The notes beneath the pieces were generated by a model. The model had not been told where the DNA came from. It saw only the letters and a program-made list of their open reading frames with translations, and did no database searches. The translations under genes were made by a program, and so were the position numbers. Shown here piece after piece: positions 5,443 through 9,619 of a stretch of DNA of 9,619 nucleotides. The stretch is taken from the NCBI GenBank assembly GCA_007127275.1, contig SKZP01000668.1, positions 1 through 9,619 on the forward strand, read 5' to 3'. The DNA is from Planctomycetota bacterium. Lineage in GTDB: Bacteria; Planctomycetota; UBA8742; SKZP01. The first letter of the stretch is position 1; every line of letters begins with the position of its first letter.

Positions 5443-5712
5443 CGGATTCGCTCCTCACCGCCGGATCTGAATGCCGTGCGCAGTGGCGGTGGGGCCAGAC
5501 CGGAGTGACCCGGAATCTGCCTCCGTGGCGCAATGCAGCGGCATCAGAAGGTGGATGACAGAACTCGGCCACGCGCCCACCAACTTCGTCGGCGGGTCGC
5601 ATTCGACCTATTGTGATGACGTTTTAACGCGAGGCCGACAACCTCCGCGCATGTCGCCTACCGGGGGCCCGAGGGTACCCGAGAGGGGGACTCGGTAGCC
5701 CTGGGCGTTCGA

Positions 5713-5787
5713 GGGTGGTGCGCACGGCGTTCGCACGCCAAAGGGTGCGCCCACGGCGTTTCGTGTGGGTGCGTCTCGGCGCGTGGG
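5713..5787. repeat. Imperfect GGGTG-led tandem repeats with a GNRA hairpin at the metH 3' end
   Basis: Three degenerate units begin at 5713, 5743 and 5767. The first two share GGTGCGC, then ACGGCGTT and TCG with small insertions; the third keeps GGGTGCG and CGGCG. Within the first unit, GGCGT (5726-5730) and ACGCC (5735-5739) form a perfect 5-bp stem; read on the minus (transcribed) strand its loop is GCGA, a GNRA tetraloop. The array starts directly after the metH stop, so it would form the 3' untranslated region of metH mRNA. Its role is unknown; there is no T-tract. Confidence 0.4.
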
Positions 5788-8700
5788 TCAGTACGCGAGG
5801 TTGGGTGCCAGCCAGCGCTCGGCGTCGGCGAGAGTCATGCCTTTGCGCTTGGCGTAGGCTTTGACTTGGTCCTCGCCGATCAGGCCGACGTTGAAGTAGC
5901 GCGCTTGAGGGTGGCCGAAGTAGAAGCCGCTCACGCTGGCGGCGGGCCACATCGCGCAGGATTCGGTCAACTTCACGCCGATGCGGGCCTCGGCACCTAG
6001 CAACTCGAAGAGCGTCTTCTTCTCGGTGTGGTCCGGGCAGGCCGGGTACCCCGGTGCCGGGCGGATGCCGAGGTATTTCTCCGCCACCAGCGCGTCGTTG
6101 TCGAGCGCCTCGTCGGCGGCATACCACTCCTTGCGGACGCGCTGGTGCAGGTACTCGGCGAAGGCCTCCGCGAAGCGGTCGGCGAGCGCCTTGACCATGA
6201 TCGAGCGGTAGTCGTCGTGGTCGGCCTCGTACTTTTTCGCCAACTCGTCGGCGCCGTGGCCGGCGGTGACGACGAAGGCGCCGAAGTAGTCGCCGACACC
6301 GCTGTCCGCCGGGGCGACGAAGTCGGCGAGGCTGCGGTAGGTGGTGCGCTCGCTGCCGCCGGGTTGTTGTTGCTGGCGCAGGAAGTGAAAGCGCGACAAC
6401 TCGGTTTCGCGATCCTCGTCGGCGTACAGCGACACGGTCTCGTCGTCGACGCGGGCGGCCGGCCAGAGCCCGTAGACCGCCTGCGGCGTGAGCAGGTTGT
6501 CGGCGAGGAGCTCCTCGAGCATCTTCTGGGCGTTCTCGAACACCTCGCGGGCCTGCTCGCCGTACTTTGCGTCGTCGAGGATCTTCGGGTAGCGCCCCTT
6601 GAGCTCCCAGACGTGGAAGAACGGCGACCAGTCGAGGTAGCCCTTGAGCGTGTCGAGGGTGACGTCGTGCACCTCTTGCAGGCCGAGTTTCTTCGGCGGC
6701 ACGACCGTCGGGTACTTCTCCGGCTCCGCCTCGAACGCCTCGCGGCTCGGCAAGCTCGTCCCCGGCTGCGCCTTTTCGAAGCGTACTTCGTCGCGCTTCT
6801 CTACCGCATGCGTATACGGCGTGATCTTCGTCGCCTGGCGCAGGTCAAAGCGCCGGCGCGACTCGACCTGCTCCGCCTTCACCTTTTCCAGGAAGGCCGG
6901 GCGCATATCCTCGCTGAGCAGGTTGCCGACCACGGGGACACTGCGACTCGCGTCGAGCACGTGCACCGTCGCCCCACTATACTGTGGCGCAATCTTCACC
7001 GCGGTGTGCTTCGCCGAGGTCGTCGCCCCGCCGATCAGCAGCGGCAGCGTGAACTTGCGCCGCTCCATCTCCTTGGCGACGTGGACCATCTCGTCGAGGC
7101 TCGGTGTAATCAGCCCGGAGAGGCCGATCACGTTGCAGCCTTCCTTTACCGCGGTGTCCAGGATCTTGTCCGCGGCGACCATCACACCGAGGTCGACCAC
7201 TTCGTAGCTGTTGCAGGCAAGCACCACGCCGACAATGTTCTTGCCGATGTCGTGGACGTCGCCTTTCACGGTGGCAAGCAGCACCTTGCCCTTGGCCTCC
7301 GCCTCCTCGCCTTGCTTTTGCGCTTCGAGATACGGCTGCAAGTAGGCCACGGCCTTCTTCATCGCGCGGGCACTCTTGACCACCTGCGGCAGGAACATTT
7401 TCCCCTCGCCGAAGAGGTCGCCGACGATGTTCATGCCATCCATCAACGGCCCCTCGATGATCTTTAAGGGGCTCTCGTAGGCTTCAAGCGCCTCGGCCAT
7501 GTCCACTTCGACGAACTCGACGATGCCGTGGCGAAGGCTGTGGTTGATCCGCTCGGCGAGCGGCTGCTCCCGCCAGGTAAGGTCCTGCTCCTTCTTCTTG
7601 CCCTTGCCCTTGAACTGCTCGGCAAACTCAATCAGCCGGTCCGTCGCGTCGGCCCGGCGGTTGAACAGCACATCCTCGACGTGTTCGAGCAGATCCTTCG
7701 GGATGTCCTCGTAGACGCTGATCTGGCCGGCATTCACAATGGCCATGTCGAGGCCGGCCTTGATGGCGTGATAGAGAAACGCCGAGTGCATCGCCTCGCG
7801 CACCGGCTCGTTGCCGCGGAAGGAGAAGCTGATGTTGGAGACGCCGCCGCTGACCTTCGCCCCGGGGCAGCGCTCTTTGATCAACGGGATGCACTCGATG
7901 AACTCGACCGCGTAGTTGTTGTGCTCCTCCATTCCGGTGGCGACCGTGAGGATGTTCGGGTCGAAGATGATGTCGGTGGGGTCGAAGCCGATCTTCTCCG
8001 TGAGCAGCTTGTAGGCACGCTCGGAGATGCGGGCCTTGTCTTCCCGCTCCGTTGCCTGGCCCTCTTCGTCGAAGGCCATCACGACGACCGACGCGCCGTA
8101 GCGCTGCGCGAGCTTCGCCTGGTGCAGGAACTGCTCTTCCCCTTCCTTGAGGCTGATCGAGTTGAGGATGGCCTTGCCCTGCACGCACTTCACGCCCGCC
8201 TCCAGCGCCGACCAGCGCGAGGAGTCCAGCATGATCGGCACGCGGGAGATGTCCGGCTCGGCGGCAATCAGATTCATCAGCCGCACCATCACCGCCTCGG
8301 CGTCGATCATCCCCTCGTCGACGTTGACGTCGATGATGTTCGCGCCGTTCTCCACTTGCTGGCGGGCGACCTCGATCGCTTCCTCGTAGCGCTCCTCCTT
8401 GATCAACCGCATGAACTTGCGGCTGCCGGTGACGTTGGTGCGCTCGCCAATCATCAAGAAGTTCGTGTCCTCGCGGACCACGAGCGGCTCAAGCCCGCTG
8501 TAGCGGGCGTAGCCGTCCGGCTCCGGGCGAGTGCGCGGCTCGACACCCTCGACCGTCTCGGCAATGGCGCGGATGTGCTCGTCGGTGGTGCCGCAGCAGC
8601 CGCCGAGCATGTTGACGAACTTCTCCGTGGCGAACGCCTTGACCACCGCGGCGGTTTCGTGGGGCTGCTCGTCATACTCGCCGAACTCGTTGGGCAGCCC

Positions 8701-9558
8701 CGCATTCGGATACGCAAACGTCCAGCACGTGGCAATCTTGCCGAGTTCCTCGACATACGGGCGCATCAGGTCGGCGCCAAGTGCGCAGTTGAGGCCGACG
8801 GCGAACAGCTTGGCGTGCGAGATGGAGATGTACGCCGCCTCGAGCGTCTGGCCGGAGAGGGTGCGCCCCGAGGCGTCGGTAATGGTCAGCGAGGCCATCA
8901 CCGGCACGCGGGTCCCGAGCTCCTCGAAAACCTGCTCAATGGCGAAGAGCGCGGCCTTCAGGTTCAGCGTGTCGAAGGTCGTCTCCGGCAAGAGGATGTC
9001 GACACCGCCGCGCAGCAAGCCCCGGGCCTGCTGGGCATACGCCTCGACGAGTTCGTCGAAGCTGATCGCGCGATAACCGGGGTCGTTCACGTCCGGCGAG
9101 AGCGAGGCCGTCTTGTTCGTCGGCCCCATCGCCCCGGCGACAAAGCGCGGCCGGTCCGGGGTGCGCTCCGAGTATGCGGTCGCCGCCTGTTTGGCGAGGC
9201 GCGCCGCCGCTTCGTTGATCTCGTCGGTGTATTGCTCGAGGTGATAGTCGGCCAGCGAGATGGTCGTCGCGTTAAACGTGTTCGTTTCAATGATGTCCGC
9301 GCCGGCGTCGAGGTACTTGCGGTGGATCTCCTCGATCATGGCCGGCTGGGTGAGCACGAGCAGGTCGTTGGCCCCCTTGAGCTCGCTCGGGTGATCCTTG
9401 AAGCGCTCGCCGCGGTAGTCCGCCTCTTCGAGCTTGTATTGCTGGATCGAGGTGCCCATCGCGCCGTCAATAACGAGGACGCGTTGGGCAAGTAGCCGGT
9501 CAAGAAGTTCTTCAGTGTCGGAACGCGGGTGGGCAGTAGGTGTGGTCGTCGTGCTCAT
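5788..9558 (-). CDS. metH: Cobalamin-dependent methionine synthase
   Basis: MetH (EC 2.1.1.13) transfers a methyl group from 5-methyltetrahydrofolate to homocysteine via cobalamin, in the cytoplasm, giving methionine and tetrahydrofolate. All four modules are present in the 1256-residue protein (E. coli: 1227). The homocysteine domain (about 15-340) has the zinc cysteines at 258 (GLNCALG) and 321-322 ([10 protein letters not shown]). The pterin domain (about 365-640) has [16 protein letters not shown] and [13 protein letters not shown]. The cobalamin cap and binding domains (about 670-895) contain DVHDIG with the cobalt-ligating His769, and [11 protein letters not shown]. The activation domain (about 915-1256) has the AdoMet-binding [15 protein letters not shown] (from 1166) and ends [10 protein letters not shown] as in E. 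coli. Nothing is missing or frameshifted. The ATG at 9558 is preferred; the frame extends to a TTG at 9588. A weak GAG lies 4 nt upstream. Only 61 bp of upstream DNA are visible, so a cobalamin or SAM riboswitch cannot be judged. Confidence 0.98.
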   Translation of the reverse strand: MSTTTTPTAHPRSDTEELLDRLLAQRVLVIDGAMGTSIQQYKLEEADYRGERFKDHPSELKGANDLLVLTQPAMIEEIHRKYLDAGADIIETNTFNATTISLADYHLEQYTDEINEAAARLAKQAATAYSERTPDRPRFVAGAMGPTNKTASLSPDVNDPGYRAISFDELVEAYAQQARGLLRGGVDILLPETTFDTLNLKAALFAIEQVFEELGTRVPVMASLTITDASGRTLSGQTLEAAYISISHAKLFAVGLNCALGADLMRPYVEELGKIATCWTFAYPNAGLPNEFGEYDEQPHETAAVVKAFATEKFVNMLGGCCGTTDEHIRAIAETVEGVEPRTRPEPDGYARYSGLEPLVVREDTNFLMIGERTNVTGSRKFMRLIKEERYEEAIEVARQQVENGANIIDVNVDEGMIDAEAVMVRLMNLIAAEPDISRVPIMLDSSRWSALEAGVKCVQGKAILNSISLKEGEEQFLHQAKLAQRYGASVVVMAFDEEGQATEREDKARISERAYKLLTEKIGFDPTDIIFDPNILTVATGMEEHNNYAVEFIECIPLIKERCPGAKVSGGVSNISFSFRGNEPVREAMHSAFLYHAIKAGLDMAIVNAGQISVYEDIPKDLLEHVEDVLFNRRADATDRLIEFAEQFKGKGKKKEQDLTWREQPLAERINHSLRHGIVEFVEVDMAEALEAYESPLKIIEGPLMDGMNIVGDLFGEGKMFLPQVVKSARAMKKAVAYLQPYLEAQKQGEEAEAKGKVLLATVKGDVHDIGKNIVGVVLACNSYEVVDLGVMVAADKILDTAVKEGCNVIGLSGLITPSLDEMVHVAKEMERRKFTLPLLIGGATTSAKHTAVKIAPQYSGATVHVLDASRSVPVVGNLLSEDMRPAFLEKVKAEQVESRRRFDLRQATKITPYTHAVEKRDEVRFEKAQPGTSLPSREAFEAEPEKYPTVVPPKKLGLQEVHDVTLDTLKGYLDWSPFFHVWELKGRYPKILDDAKYGEQAREVFENAQKMLEELLADNLLTPQAVYGLWPAARVDDETVSLYADEDRETELSRFHFLRQQQQPGGSERTTYRSLADFVAPADSGVGDYFGAFVVTAGHGADELAKKYEADHDDYRSIMVKALADRFAEAFAEYLHQRVRKEWYAADEALDNDALVAEKYLGIRPAPGYPACPDHTEKKTLFELLGAEARIGVKLTESCAMWPAASVSGFYFGHPQARYFNVGLIGEDQVKAYAKRKGMTLADAERWLAPNLAY

Positions 9559-9619
9559 CGGTCTCGTTGAACGGTACTCCAGTTCCAAGGCATCGTCGCC
9601 GGCGCTGACTCGTCGAAGT

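Larger units (their letters stand above)
5298..5787. other. 490-bp intergenic region between metH and the lipoprotein gene
   Basis: I find no convincing gene here. From metH outward it holds imperfect GGGTG-led repeats with a GNRA hairpin (5713-5787), a loose inverted repeat (CTACCG 5658-5663 with CGGTAG 5693-5698), a perfect 8-bp hairpin (5418-5442) and a good promoter (5367-5394) for the lipoprotein gene. A 102-codon minus-strand frame (5602-5294) overlaps the lipoprotein ATG as ATGA, but its Arg/His/Pro-rich translation looks non-coding and it spans the promoter. Confidence 0.6.

Noticed and set aside
5437..5452. Possible third copy of the 16-bp element upstream of the lipoprotein gene
   Set aside because: Only ACGGA and two isolated bases match (7 of 16), and the distance to the -10 box differs (65 bp).
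5294..5602. 102-codon minus-strand frame whose stop overlaps the lipoprotein ATG as ATGA
   Set aside because: The overlap resembles translational coupling, but the product is rich in Arg, Pro, His and Cys without recognisable structure, and the frame runs through the lipoprotein's promoter and the 5418-5442 hairpin.
7528..9495. 655-codon open frame on the plus strand opposite metH (and a 479-codon one at 6028-7467)
   Set aside because: Both lie antisense to a certain metH. The translations are Arg/Val/Leu/His-rich with no recognisable domain, as expected for the opposite strand of a GC-rich gene.
9559..9588. Ten-residue N-terminal extension of MetH starting at TTG (9588)
   Set aside because: TTG start with no Shine-Dalgarno; the ATG at 9558 already leaves a variable tail before the conserved homocysteine domain.
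9559..9619. Cobalamin or SAM riboswitch upstream of metH
   Set aside because: Only 61 bases of upstream DNA are present, with no B12-box-like sequence recognisable; a riboswitch could lie outside the window, so nothing can be claimed.

Overview
The window is GC-rich (roughly 65% by eye). It carries five protein genes, all on the minus strand, separated by sizeable gaps. In transcription order (right to left) they are: a full-length cobalamin-dependent methionine synthase (metH, 9558-5788); a short exported, probably lipid-anchored protein with a FlgT-C/MreC-like beta domain and a C-terminal 'MV-AG-SE' helical motif (5297-4467); a secreted protein with a charged low-complexity linker and an unrecognised C-terminal domain (4272-3241); a TPR lipoprotein (2946-1864); and a MoxR/ChlI-type AAA+ ATPase (1693-134). 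No plus-strand gene, tRNA, rRNA, CRISPR array, transposase or phage gene was seen.

The organism is a free-living bacterium of a GC-rich lineage. Several features suggest Planctomycetota or a neighbouring phylum: mostly isolated single genes with 170-490 bp gaps, several exported proteins of obscure family, a protein built around a 'W-ELAEWC ... L-ANP-H--A---LG' segment, and at least one gene with no obvious Shine-Dalgarno sequence. Myxococcota or Acidobacteriota are not excluded. This is an inference from style, not from a marker gene.

Only metH has a secure biochemical role, the last step of methionine synthesis and recycling of methyl-tetrahydrofolate. It seems functionally separate from the rest. 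A 490-bp gap downstream of metH contains short imperfect repeats, a hairpin with a GNRA loop, a stronger perfect hairpin, and a good sigma70-like promoter facing the lipoprotein gene. The next three genes encode exported proteins and each appears to have its own promoter. Two of these promoters share an exact 16-bp sequence at nearly the same distance upstream of the -10 box, which is the most interesting regulatory signal here. The AAA+ ATPase gene ends just before a perfect 22-bp palindrome with a degenerate second copy, a REP-like arrangement. The VWA-domain partner that usually accompanies this ATPase type is not present within the 133 bp visible beyond its stop.

No clear new multi-gene system is apparent. 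The candidates worth checking are the shared upstream 16-mer, the REP-like palindrome, and the possible envelope role of the three exported proteins.
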